NCBI GenBank assembly: GCA_016192135.1
Contig: JACPUR010000025.1
Location: 11,561-75,560 of the forward strand
Source: Candidatus Tectomicrobia bacterium
Lineage (GTDB): Bacteria > UBA8248
Length of the DNA: 64,000 bases
Reading direction: 5' to 3'
The notes under the pieces are model-generated. The model was not told the DNA's origin. It worked only from the letters and a program-made list of their open reading frames with translations, and searched no databases. A program made the translations under genes and the position numbers. Position 1 is the stretch's first letter. Each line of letters opens with the position of its first letter. Below, piece after piece: positions 7,984 through 15,646 of this stretch.

Positions 7984-8489
7984 GGCCGGAAGGTGAACCC
8001 CGTGACGACGGCGGCCGGGAACGAGGTTTCCCCGGCCGTCTTGTCCATGGTGTCGAGAAGGGGGAGGTCCTCGTCCCGCATGAGGTGCCAGTGGGGGATG
8101 CCGTAGGCCGAGAGCACGGGCTCGGTGTAGGTGTAGGCCGAGTCGATGGGCTTCCTGTTGGCGATGGCCCCGGCGTAGCCCCGCCAGCCCACCATGAGGC
8201 GCAGCGGAATCTTGGGGCCCAGGCCGCAGCCCCGCAGCGAGTCGCCCGCCTCGAAGAGGCCCGTGCACTGGACCACGACCAGGGGCTTCCGCCCGCCCGT
8301 CCAGAGCCCCGCGGCGATGGCCATGGACTCGCCCTCCCGGCAGGGCGTGATGAGCTTGATGGACTTCGAGCGCCCCGCCGCTTCGTGGAGGAGGCGGCTC
8401 TCGCTGTCCGGGATCATGACGACGTGGGTGAAGCCCAGGGACTCGATCTTGGCGAGCGTCTTGGCCGCGCTCGCCCCTCTCTCGCTCAC
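7980..8489 (-). CDS. Thiamine-diphosphate-dependent decarboxylase, alpha (pyrimidine-binding) subunit
   Basis: This 169-residue protein is the N-terminal TPP-binding fold. It has the activating glutamate region CREGESMAIAAGLW near residues 51-64 and GFTHVVMIPDSESR at the N-terminus, as in sulfopyruvate decarboxylase alpha chains. It needs the beta subunit encoded just downstream for activity. The start is GTG with GGAGGA nine bases before it. The pair is divergent from pdxA, separated by about 220 bp holding a compound palindrome. Confidence 0.82.
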   Translation of the reverse strand: MSERGASAAKTLAKIESLGFTHVVMIPDSESRLLHEAAGRSKSIKLITPCREGESMAIAAGLWTGGRKPLVVVQCTGLFEAGDSLRGCGLGPKIPLRLMVGWRGYAGAIANRKPIDSAYTYTEPVLSAYGIPHWHLMRDEDLPLLDTMDKTAGETSFPAAVVTGFTFRP

Positions 8490-8615
8490 GGCGGGTCTTC
8501 CTCCGAAGATGGCTCGTCCCAGCGCGAGGGACTATGCACCGCGGCTAATCGGATGGTCAACTCCCAATTGAGTTGCGGAGTAGGATATTCTGGCCGGGGC
8601 GTCGATGGGTTTCAT

Positions 8616-8672
8616 GTAGGGGCAGCCCCTGCGGTTGCCCCCCATGAGGGCGGGCACAAGGCCCGCCCCTAC
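8616..8672. repeat. GTAGGGGC compound palindrome, copy 5 (double hairpin)
   Basis: This 57-bp element keeps the outer GTAGGGGC and GCCCCTAC ends but holds two hairpins: one with GGGGCA / TGCCCC arms and one with GGGCGGGC / GCCCGCCC arms, joined by CCATGA. The copy at 53040-53103 has the same plan. Confidence 0.8.
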
Positions 8673-8709
8673 AGCGGCCTCTTCGGGAGATATGCCAAGC
8701 GGAGGACCC

Positions 8710-9762
8710 ATGAGCCAGCTTCCAATTATCGCCGTCACGATGGGGGACCCGGCCGGGGTGGGGCCCGAGGTGTGCCTGAAGGCGGTCCGCTCGCCCAAGG
8801 TGCGGCGCTGCTGCGTGCCCCTCATCGTGGGGGACCTGGAGGTCCTCCGCCTCCACGCGAGGAAGATGCGCCTGCCGGGCCGCCTCGCGGCCGTGGCCCC
8901 GGGGGGGCTGCCGGTGAAACTCGGGGCGGAGGCGCCTGCCCCCGTGCTGGACCTCGCCAACGTCCCCCCGGGGGAGCGCGCCTTCGGGGAGGTGCGCCCC
9001 GCCCTGGGCCGGGCGGCGGGGGAGTACGTCGAGCGGGCGGTCAAGCTCGTCCAGGAGGGGGCCTGCCGGGCGGTGGCCACCGCCCCCATCCAGAAGGAGG
9101 CCTTCCAGGCGGGGGGCTACAACTTCCCGGGCCACACCGAGTTCCTCGCCCACCTGACGGGGGGGCGGCCCGTCATGCTCCTCTGGCACGGGCGCTTCCG
9201 CGTCGCCCACGTCTCGACCCATCTCTCCCTGCGGGCGGCGCTCCGCCAGGTGAGGCGCGCGAACATCCGCCGCACCGGAAAGATTTTCGCCGATGCGCTT
9301 CGCGCCTACCTCGGCCGCCCGCCGCGCCTCGGGGTGGCGGGCCTCAACCCCCACGCGGGGGAGGGGGGTCTCTTCGGCCGGGAGGAGATCGAGGAGATCG
9401 CCCCCGCCGCCGGGGACCTCCGCGCGGAGGGGATCGACGCCCGGGGGCCCGAATCCCCCGACACCATCTTCGCCAAGCTGCGCGGGGGCCTCTACGACGG
9501 CGTCCTCGCCATGTACCACGACCAGGGGCACATCCCGGGCAAGCTCCTCTGCTTCCGCTTCGACGAGCGGGGCCGGGGGAGTGTGCGCGGGGTGAACGTC
9601 ACCCTCGGCCTCCCCATCGTGCGCACCTCGGTCGAGCACGGCACGGGCTTCGAGATCGCGGGCAAGGGCGTGGCCGACGAGTCCAGCATGGTGGACGCGA
9701 TTGTGCTGGCGGCGAGGCTGGCGAGGGGGAGGGGGAGGGGGAGGGGGAAAGAAAAAATGTAG
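8710..9762 (+). CDS. pdxA: 4-hydroxythreonine-4-phosphate dehydrogenase family protein (PdxA)
   Basis: This 350-residue protein belongs to the PdxA family of NAD-dependent, metal-dependent dehydrogenases that oxidise and decarboxylate 4-phosphohydroxy-L-threonine in pyridoxal phosphate synthesis. Visible family motifs are VTMGDPAGVGPE at 9-20, ATAPIQKEAF near 124-133, FPGHTEFLA with its metal-binding His, and YHDQGHIPGK near 271-280. ATG 8710 follows GGAGGA. PdxA2-type homologues act on other sugar-acid phosphates, so catabolism is an alternative. The end is odd: a GGGGGA microsatellite encodes RGRGRGRGKEKM, and the TAG stop lies in a GTAGGGG palindrome. Confidence 0.88.
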   Translation: MSQLPIIAVTMGDPAGVGPEVCLKAVRSPKVRRCCVPLIVGDLEVLRLHARKMRLPGRLAAVAPGGLPVKLGAEAPAPVLDLANVPPGERAFGEVRPALGRAAGEYVERAVKLVQEGACRAVATAPIQKEAFQAGGYNFPGHTEFLAHLTGGRPVMLLWHGRFRVAHVSTHLSLRAALRQVRRANIRRTGKIFADALRAYLGRPPRLGVAGLNPHAGEGGLFGREEIEEIAPAAGDLRAEGIDARGPESPDTIFAKLRGGLYDGVLAMYHDQGHIPGKLLCFRFDERGRGSVRGVNVTLGLPIVRTSVEHGTGFEIAGKGVADESSMVDAIVLAARLARGRGRGRGKEKM

Positions 9763-9786
9763 GGGTGTTCAATTGAATACCCCTGC
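9759..9786. repeat. GTAGGGG palindrome, copy 6 (overlaps pdxA stop)
   Basis: This has arms GTAGGGGTGTTCAA and TTGAATACCCCTGC, which pair through two G-T wobbles. Its second to fourth bases are the TAG stop of pdxA. Confidence 0.8.
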
Positions 9787-9862
9787 GGAACGAAACGTGG
9801 ACGCCTACGAAGGTGCCGTGACACAATTGATGCTGGGTGCCTCGCCGTGGGGGGATTCGTGA

Positions 9863-10090
9863 ATGGACATCAACCTGGAAAAGCTGGAGGAGGAGGCGCT
9901 GAAACTCACGCCGGGCGAGCGCGCCGCGCTCGCGCAGAGATTGCTCGCGAGCCTCGATGAGGATACCGGGATCGAAGAGGACTGGGCCGCCGAGGTCGAG
10001 CGCCGGATAGCGGAGGTCGAGCGCGGCGCGGTCCCGCTCATCCCCATCGCCGAGGCACTCGCACAGGCTCGCGCGTCACTGAAGTGCTGA
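9863..10090 (+). CDS. Addiction-module antitoxin-like protein (PF09720 type), orphan
   Basis: This 75-residue acidic protein matches the addiction module component family: an N-terminal LEEEALKLTPGERAALAQRLLASL helix pair, then EEDWAAEVERRIAEVERG and a Pro/Ile link to a C-terminal helix (AEALAQARASL). Members normally precede a RelE/ParE toxin gene and neutralise it. Here the next gene is on the opposite strand and no toxin frame is visible downstream, so it is an orphan. An AT-rich leader separates it from pdxA. Confidence 0.75.
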   Translation: MDINLEKLEEEALKLTPGERAALAQRLLASLDEDTGIEEDWAAEVERRIAEVERGAVPLIPIAEALAQARASLKC

Positions 10091-10101
10091 CGCGAAAAAA
10101 A

Positions 10102-10128
10102 TAAGGGGCGTGCGCCGTACGCCCCTAC
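10102..10128. repeat. GTAGGGGC palindrome, copy 7 (left end changed)
   Basis: The palindrome has left arm TAAGGGGCGTGCG and right arm CGTACGCCCCTAC. The usual GTAG end is TAAG here. It lies between the tails of the converging antitoxin and repressor genes and could work as a two-way terminator. Confidence 0.7.
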
Positions 10129-10159
10129 AGAATCCCATCAGCGTGTCCCGGATTTTCCC

Positions 10160-10918
10160 CTACGCCATCTTCTGCCACACCCAGATGACGCGGCCGATGA
10201 CGACGTCCTCGATGCGGTCGCCCGACTTGAGGTCGATGTGCTCGAACTCCCCGGCCGGGCGGTCCTCGACGAACCACAGGCGGTTGCCGCTGCGGCTCAG
10301 GCGCCGGACGGCGTTGACGCTGGCCTCGGAGGAGGGGCCCTTGCGGGAGAGGGTATTCACGGCGTAGTAGGCGTCGGGCTGGATCTCCTTGTCGTCGCGG
10401 TCGACGATGGCCCGGCTGCCGGCCCGCAGCGGCGGGTTCATGTTCTTCACCCACTCGCCACGGAGGTCCAGCGCGACGAGGTTGGGGCGCCCGGCCGTCT
10501 GCTGGACGGGGAGGATCTCCCACTCAGAGACCTTCTCGACCCGGATCTTGCCCGGGCTGGCCGCGGCGCGGGGGTCGACGAGGGGGATGCCGGTGTAGCC
10601 GTCGCGCTTGCGCCTGCGCTTGGTGGCCACCCCGGCCTCGTCGGGGAGGCGCACGTCGATCTGCTTCTGGGCGCGCTCGAAGGGGGAGGCCCCGGAGCCG
10701 AAGATGAGCCAGTCGCCCGAGACGCCGAAGTTGTCGGCCAGGAACTTGATGAAGGAGAGGCTGACCTCGGTGAGGCCCTTCTCGTACTGGCTGATGATGG
10801 CCTGGGAGAGCCCCGCGCGGTCGGCCAGCTCGGTCTGCTCGAGCTGGTTGAAGAGGCGGATCTCGCGGACCCTGGCTCCGATGGCTTCGCGGGCGCTTTT
10901 GTCGAGCCGCAGTTTCAT
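10160..10918 (-). CDS. LexA/CI-like transcriptional regulator with a degenerate S24 peptidase domain
   Basis: This 252-residue protein has an N-terminal Cro/CI helix-turn-helix (residues 13-70, with LEQTELADRAGLSQAIISQ), a basic linker (KRRRKRD near 100-106) and a C-terminal domain resembling LexA/CI self-cleaving repressors. In the S24 fold a Gly-Asp-Ser-Met-x-Pro motif carries the serine; here the matching stretch is GEWVKNMNPP near 154-163 with no serine, and the usual lysine of the VKRL motif is arginine (VRRL, 204-207). It probably binds DNA and dimerises but does not cleave itself. The 155-bp AT-rich stretch upstream likely contains its promoter and operators. Confidence 0.85.
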   Translation of the reverse strand: MKLRLDKSAREAIGARVREIRLFNQLEQTELADRAGLSQAIISQYEKGLTEVSLSFIKFLADNFGVSGDWLIFGSGASPFERAQKQIDVRLPDEAGVATKRRRKRDGYTGIPLVDPRAAASPGKIRVEKVSEWEILPVQQTAGRPNLVALDLRGEWVKNMNPPLRAGSRAIVDRDDKEIQPDAYYAVNTLSRKGPSSEASVNAVRRLSRSGNRLWFVEDRPAGEFEHIDLKSGDRIEDVVIGRVIWVWQKMA

Positions 10919-11073
10919 GGCTTCAGGCCCTCAATGGAAGGAGCGACGCCTCTTCCCTATCATACCGCGCGGGCGGGAGATTTCTATGAACCAGATCACC
11001 GATTCAGTCTCAATTTGAAACTACATGGTCGAGATAGTGAAATCAAGATCGAAAATCGCATTTCTGGGGCGAA

Positions 11074-11850
11074 TCAGTCATTTCTTATCCATTTCCCGGC
11101 CGAAACAGTGCAAACAGTCAAAACCGCGACGGCCTCCGCCCCCGCCCCTTTGAGCGCGTGGGCGCAGGCCGAGGCCGTGCTCCCGGTCGTGAGCACATCG
11201 TCCACCAGGAGCACCCGGGCGCCGTCGAGCCTCTTTTCGGACCGAAGCCCGAAGACCCCCCGGAGGTTGCGGCGGCGCTCCCGCCCACGAAGGCCCGTCT
11301 GGGGCGAGGCATCCCTGCGGCGCTCAAGAAGCGGCTCGAAGGGGAGGCCGAGCCGCCCGGCGGTCTTCCGGGCCAGGAGCTCCGACTGGTCGAAGCCGCG
11401 CTCGCGCCAGCGGGCAGGCGAGATGGGCACGTGGGTGACGCGGGCGCCTTCTTCCAGCCAGCCGCCCATCTCCTCCTCGGCCAGCCGCCCCAGCAACTGG
11501 CCCAGCTCGGAGGCGATACCGGCCCTCCCCCCGAACTTGTAGAGATGGATCAGCTCCCGGAGCTGGCCTTCCATGGGCCCCGCCGCCCGCGCCAGGTCGA
11601 AGGCGGGAGGGGCTTCGCGGCAGGCGGCGCACAGGTGGCCCGGGGAGTCGCGGAGGGCGATTTCGGATTCGAAGGGCTTGCCGCAGCAGGGGCACCAGGG
11701 CGGCTCGAGGCGCTCCAGCGCGTCCAGGCAGGGCTGGCAGACGGCGCGCGGGCTCCCGAGGCGGAGGCGGTCCCCGCAGAGGGGGCATTCGCGGGGGAGG
11801 AGGAAATCGAGCGCGCCCGACAGCAGCGTCCGGAGCCGGGCGGAGGGCAC
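11074..11850 (-). CDS. ComF-family phosphoribosyltransferase-like protein
   Basis: This 258-residue ComFC-type protein begins with zinc-binding cysteines (PRECPLCGDRL, CQPC, CPCCGKPF, HLCAACR in the first 95 residues). It then has a phosphoribosyltransferase fold with the PRPP loop VLLVDDVLTTGST near 225. The family is linked to uptake of single-stranded DNA in competent bacteria, but its reaction is unclear. GTG 11850 is chosen because it gives the usual length and starts 13 bases after the xdhC stop; the frame remains open into xdhC, but that extension is not conserved. It is last in the minus-strand operon and probably unrelated to molybdenum. Confidence 0.85.
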   Translation of the reverse strand: MPSARLRTLLSGALDFLLPRECPLCGDRLRLGSPRAVCQPCLDALERLEPPWCPCCGKPFESEIALRDSPGHLCAACREAPPAFDLARAAGPMEGQLRELIHLYKFGGRAGIASELGQLLGRLAEEEMGGWLEEGARVTHVPISPARWRERGFDQSELLARKTAGRLGLPFEPLLERRRDASPQTGLRGRERRRNLRGVFGLRSEKRLDGARVLLVDDVLTTGSTASACAHALKGAGAEAVAVLTVCTVSAGKWIRND

Positions 11851-11863
11851 GGAAGCGGCCGGG

Positions 11864-13015
11864 TCAGGCCTTCTTCCGGAGCTGGATGCGCTTGCCGGGG
11901 ACACCGCTCTGCCCAGCCTCCTCGCCAAGGCGGCGGAAGCGGATGAATTCGGCCACGATGGCGACGGCGATCTCGCCCGGCGTGTCGGCCCCGATCTCGA
12001 GGCCGATGGGCGCGTGGACCCGCCGGAGGAGCTCGTCCTGGTCGAAACCCTTGTCACGGAGGTGGCGGTAGGTGAGCAGCACCTTGCTCTTCGAGCCGAT
12101 CATGCCGATGTAGCGGGCGGGCGTCTTGAGCGCCCACTCGAGGACCACCTCGTCGTTCGCGTGCCCGCGCGTGATGATGGCCATGTAGTCCGACTCGTCC
12201 ACCGGGATCTTGCCGAAGACGGCCGGGAACTCGCCGACGTAGAAGGCCTCCGCCATCGGGAAGCGCTCCTGGTTGGCGAAGGTGGGCCGGTCCTCGACCA
12301 CGGCGACGCGGAAGCCCGCCAGGTGCACCGCCTGGGCCACGCAGAAAGAGACGTGCCCGCCGCCGAAGAGATAGACCAGCGGCTGGCCGGTGATGGGCTC
12401 CAGGAAGATTTCGGTGCCCTCGCCGGGCTGGCGGCGCCGCTTGCCGGTGCGCTCCTCCTCGCTCGCGAAGGTGAGCACGGAGGGCTGCCCGTTGCGGATG
12501 ACCTGGGAGCTCTCTCGCCAGAGCTCGGCCGAGTACTCGGGGATCTCGCCCCGCGCGCTCCCGTCCCGGCGGATGAGCTGCTTCCGCCGCCCGGCGGGCA
12601 GGTCGCCCAGGCGCCCCGGCTGGACCACGGTGGCGAGGGCGGCGCTGCCGCCCCGGCTCCGGATGTCGGCGATCTCGGCGAGCAGGGCGCTGTCGTACGC
12701 ATCGAAGGGCTCGACGAGAATGTCCACGACGCCGCCGCAGATGTGGCCGCTGTCCCCCGCCTGCTGGGCGGTGAGGTCGAACGTCAGCTTCTCGGGTCGG
12801 CCGCTCTCCATGATGTTCATGGCCGCCTGCCACACCTCGGCCTCGAGGCAGCCCCCGCCCACCGTCCCCACGGTGCTCCCGTCCTGGCGGACCAGCATCT
12901 TCGCATCCCCGCTCATGGGGGCCGACCCCTTGCGCGCCACCACGGTGGCCACGGCGCCGCGCTGCCCGGCCTTCTTGAGCTGGTACATCTCGCGGAAGAC
13001 GTCCTGCTGGCTCAT
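11864..13015 (-). CDS. XdhC/CoxI-family molybdenum hydroxylase maturation factor
   Basis: This 383-residue XdhC/CoxI protein has the N-terminal XdhC domain (RKGSAPMSGDAKM near 28-40, TVGGGCLEAEVW near 51-62) and a C-terminal Rossmann domain (YLFGGGHVSFCVAQAVHLAG). XdhC proteins bind the molybdenum cofactor, protect it during sulfuration and deliver it to xanthine dehydrogenase or CO dehydrogenase-like enzymes. Its place after yqeC, the VWA gene, the ATPase gene and yqeB supports a role in maturing a selenium- or sulfur-dependent molybdenum hydroxylase. Confidence 0.9.
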   Translation of the reverse strand: MSQQDVFREMYQLKKAGQRGAVATVVARKGSAPMSGDAKMLVRQDGSTVGTVGGGCLEAEVWQAAMNIMESGRPEKLTFDLTAQQAGDSGHICGGVVDILVEPFDAYDSALLAEIADIRSRGGSAALATVVQPGRLGDLPAGRRKQLIRRDGSARGEIPEYSAELWRESSQVIRNGQPSVLTFASEEERTGKRRRQPGEGTEIFLEPITGQPLVYLFGGGHVSFCVAQAVHLAGFRVAVVEDRPTFANQERFPMAEAFYVGEFPAVFGKIPVDESDYMAIITRGHANDEVVLEWALKTPARYIGMIGSKSKVLLTYRHLRDKGFDQDELLRRVHAPIGLEIGADTPGEIAVAIVAEFIRFRRLGEEAGQSGVPGKRIQLRKKA

Positions 13016-13052
13016 GGTTCCTCGGCAAAATAAATGCAGCCGCCCCCTCGGG

Positions 13053-13865
13053 TCAGGCTGCGGGGAATTGATGAGTTATGCCCGGGCCGCCGCCGAGAGA
13101 AGCGCAGAGGATCCTCTCGATGGGACCACGGGGAGTGCCCGCAACGCTCCATATAATATAGGCGGTTTCCTTAAGTTTATCAAGATCCATCGCGTCCGCC
13201 TGGTTCAGCAGGACGAGCTTGCGCGCGCCCCTTGGCGCCCCCTTGAACAGCCCCTCCGGATGTCCCGCCAGCCGCCCGACCGCCTCGGCCGTGACGGGAG
13301 CTCCGGACGGGAGTCCCGTTATTTTCCTCAGCAAATCGGAGCGGAAAGCATGCGCCTCGTCCAGCGGCGCGCCCAGCGCCCGGAGCCCCACGACGCCGAC
13401 GACGGCCTCGGCCCAGGGGGGAATCACCGGCTCCTCCGGCCCCGGCGCCTTGATGGGGAGCCCACGGGCGCCGTCCGCCTCGATGAGGAGCACGCCCGCC
13501 CCTTCCCGTAGGGCCTCCAGCTCACCAGGGGCGAAACCGTCCAGCTTCATCCGGCGAAGGGAGGGCTCGCCCGGAACCGGCGCTTCACCCAGGCGGGCGC
13601 GGGCCAGGGTGAGGGGGCCGGAGTGCTCCCCGCTCCAGGCGCCGAGGGTCCGGGCGAGGGATGAAGCCTCGCCCAGCAAAAGGAGCGAGCCCTCCCCGGG
13701 CGCGAAGATCTTGGTGGTGGTGGTCAGGAGGGCGGGGCGCCAGCCGGCGGCGTGGCACTCGGCGGCCAAAGCTGCGAGGAGGCTCGTCTTCCCGCCCGCG
13801 CCCACCGCGGCCACGGCCTGGCCGCGCCGGAGGCCCAGGGCGCGGAGCAGCGGGCCTTCGCTCAC
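13053..13865 (-). CDS. yqeC: YqeC-type selenium/molybdenum hydroxylase maturation protein
   Basis: This 270-residue protein starts at a GTG that overlaps the stop of the VWA gene (GTGA). It has a P-loop close to the N-terminus (VGAGGKTSLL, 21-30), TTTTKIFAPG near 47-56, IEADGARGLPIKAP near 135-148 and a late LNQAD. This is the pattern of YqeC, an ATP-binding protein that occurs with selenium-dependent molybdenum hydroxylases and is thought to help mount the labile selenium on the cofactor. The open frame extends much further upstream inside the VWA gene, but only this part is conserved. Confidence 0.88.
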   Translation of the reverse strand: MSEGPLLRALGLRRGQAVAAVGAGGKTSLLAALAAECHAAGWRPALLTTTTKIFAPGEGSLLLLGEASSLARTLGAWSGEHSGPLTLARARLGEAPVPGEPSLRRMKLDGFAPGELEALREGAGVLLIEADGARGLPIKAPGPEEPVIPPWAEAVVGVVGLRALGAPLDEAHAFRSDLLRKITGLPSGAPVTAEAVGRLAGHPEGLFKGAPRGARKLVLLNQADAMDLDKLKETAYIIWSVAGTPRGPIERILCASLGGGPGITHQFPAA

Positions 13866-15634
13866 CAGGCGCCTTCCCGGCTGGCTCCAAGAAGCTCGCG
13901 GCGCAGGATGCGCACCAGCTCCTCGGAGAGCTGCGGAAGGTGCCGCACCACGATGTGGTTCGGGTAGATCTGCTCGACGAAGGGATCGACGACGCCCACC
14001 CCGACGACGCGGATGCCCAGCTTCTCCAGTCGGCTCACCGTCTCGATGAGGTGGCTCGCGTCGCCGTTCGGCTGGCCGTCCGAGGTGATGATGATGATCT
14101 TCTCGCGCTCGGGCCGGAGGAGGAGCCTGCGGTAGGCGAAGAGGAGATGCTCCTCGTCCCAGTTGTTGAAGCGCGGGTAGATGTTCACCATCCGGTGCTT
14201 GATGGGCAGGAAGTCCTCGTCGAAGGCCTTGTACACGCGGTGCTGGAGCGGCGAGTGCCGCATGTGGCGGAACTTGAAAGCGGGGATGTGGCCCAGCGCC
14301 GCGGCCATGGCCGCCTCGGAGCTCTCGGTCGAGTAGCCGATGACCTCGAAGGGCACCTTCAGGCGGTCGAGCACCTCGGCGAAGAAGATGGTGGCCTCGC
14401 GCGCGGCCAGGTACTTCGACTCGCGGTTCATGCTCCCGCTCTCGTCCACGAGCAGGGTGAAGCAGACGTCCAACCGCTCGGGGCTCTCGCGGCGCTGGAA
14501 GAGGCGGTAGCGCCCGAGCCGCTGCTTCCAGAGCTTGGGGGTGTTGAGCCGGCCCGAGCGGTGGGAGCCGCTGTAGCGGGTGTAGGTGCGCTCGCGGATG
14601 ATCTGCATGAGCTTCCAGGCCAGCACCTTGATCTGGCTGCCCGCGTTCTGGACGACCGCCTGGTACTCCTCGGGCTTCCCCTCGGGGGGGACGACGATGG
14701 TCCGCTCGTCGGGCAGGGCCGCCGTCGGGTGCACTTCCTTCTTGTGCCCCTTGAGCTCGAACCAGGGCGAGGCCCAGTGGCCGAGCTTGGCCAGCTCCTC
14801 CGGGGTGAGCTCCAAAGGCTCCCCCTCGGCCTCGATGGGCTCCGCCTGGAGCTCCTGGCTCTTGAGCTCGACGGCGTCGTCCTGCTCGCCCGCCGCGCCC
14901 TGCTCCTGGATCTTCTTGAGCACCTCCTCGGGGATGCCGGTGGCGGCCATCTCCTCGGCGGCCTGGGCCATCTCCTCCTCGGTCAGGAAGCCCCGCACGG
15001 CCTCGTAGATCTCCCGGGCCGCGCGGAAGGAATCCGCCGCGCTTCCGGCCCGGCAGGCGCCCTCCACGGCGGGGGCCGCCCCCCGCAGGAAGGCGGCGAC
15101 CTCGGGTTCGAACCATCCCGTGCGCAGGGCGCCCGGCCCGGAGGGGGCCGCTCCCGGCTCGAGGCCCACCCCGCGCAGGTAGAGTCCCCACTGGACCTCC
15201 AGGAAACGGGGGAGCTGGCCGGCGGCGAGCTGCCGCTCCGCCTCCTCCAGCGCGGGGCGGATGAAGGAGCGGAAGTTCTTGCGGGTTCCGGGGAGGGCGT
15301 CCGCCAGGCGGTTCTCGCAGCGGGCGTCCTCGAGCGCGTGCCAGACCTGGAAGAAGCCGGGGCGCGCCTGGTTCTCCCGCAGCGCGCGGGCGGCCCACTT
15401 GAGAGTGCCCTCGCGGCGGTGGGCCACCTCGATGAGGGTCATTCCCTTCTGGTAGCGGAGGACGCGGTCTTCCTCCAGATCTCCGCTGTTGAGGCGGGAG
15501 AGGGTGCGGACGGGATCCTCGATGTGGATGGTCCGCCCCTCCGGGCCGGAGCCCTCGCCGTAGCGCAGGGAGAGGTCGTAGTCGTGGGAGGCGATCTGGG
15601 CCAGGGCTTCGAGGCGGGCGCGGCGCCTTTCCAT
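13862..15634 (-). CDS. VWA-domain protein, CoxE/CobT/CbbO-like partner of the MoxR ATPase
   Basis: This 590-residue protein has a long N-terminal helical region, an acidic middle, and a C-terminal von Willebrand A domain. The metal-ion site starts with DESGSM at 397-402 and has TSDGQPNG near 517. The C-terminal part (RRLLLRPEREKIIIITSDG) resembles cobaltochelatase CobT and the CbbO/NorD group. Such proteins pair with a CbbQ/NirQ/CoxD ATPase to remodel a metalloenzyme; CoxD and CoxE of carbon monoxide dehydrogenase are the closest functional model. The gene starts 12 bases after the ATPase gene. Confidence 0.88.
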   Translation of the reverse strand: MERRRARLEALAQIASHDYDLSLRYGEGSGPEGRTIHIEDPVRTLSRLNSGDLEEDRVLRYQKGMTLIEVAHRREGTLKWAARALRENQARPGFFQVWHALEDARCENRLADALPGTRKNFRSFIRPALEEAERQLAAGQLPRFLEVQWGLYLRGVGLEPGAAPSGPGALRTGWFEPEVAAFLRGAAPAVEGACRAGSAADSFRAAREIYEAVRGFLTEEEMAQAAEEMAATGIPEEVLKKIQEQGAAGEQDDAVELKSQELQAEPIEAEGEPLELTPEELAKLGHWASPWFELKGHKKEVHPTAALPDERTIVVPPEGKPEEYQAVVQNAGSQIKVLAWKLMQIIRERTYTRYSGSHRSGRLNTPKLWKQRLGRYRLFQRRESPERLDVCFTLLVDESGSMNRESKYLAAREATIFFAEVLDRLKVPFEVIGYSTESSEAAMAAALGHIPAFKFRHMRHSPLQHRVYKAFDEDFLPIKHRMVNIYPRFNNWDEEHLLFAYRRLLLRPEREKIIIITSDGQPNGDASHLIETVSRLEKLGIRVVGVGVVDPFVEQIYPNHIVVRHLPQLSEELVRILRRELLGASREGAW

Positions 15635-15646
15635 GGCGGCCCCCTG

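Noticed and set aside
11850-12057. Extension of the ComF frame upstream into xdhC
   Set aside because: The extra residues are Ser/Arg-rich, typical of an out-of-frame reading of xdhC, and ComF proteins start near the first zinc cysteines.
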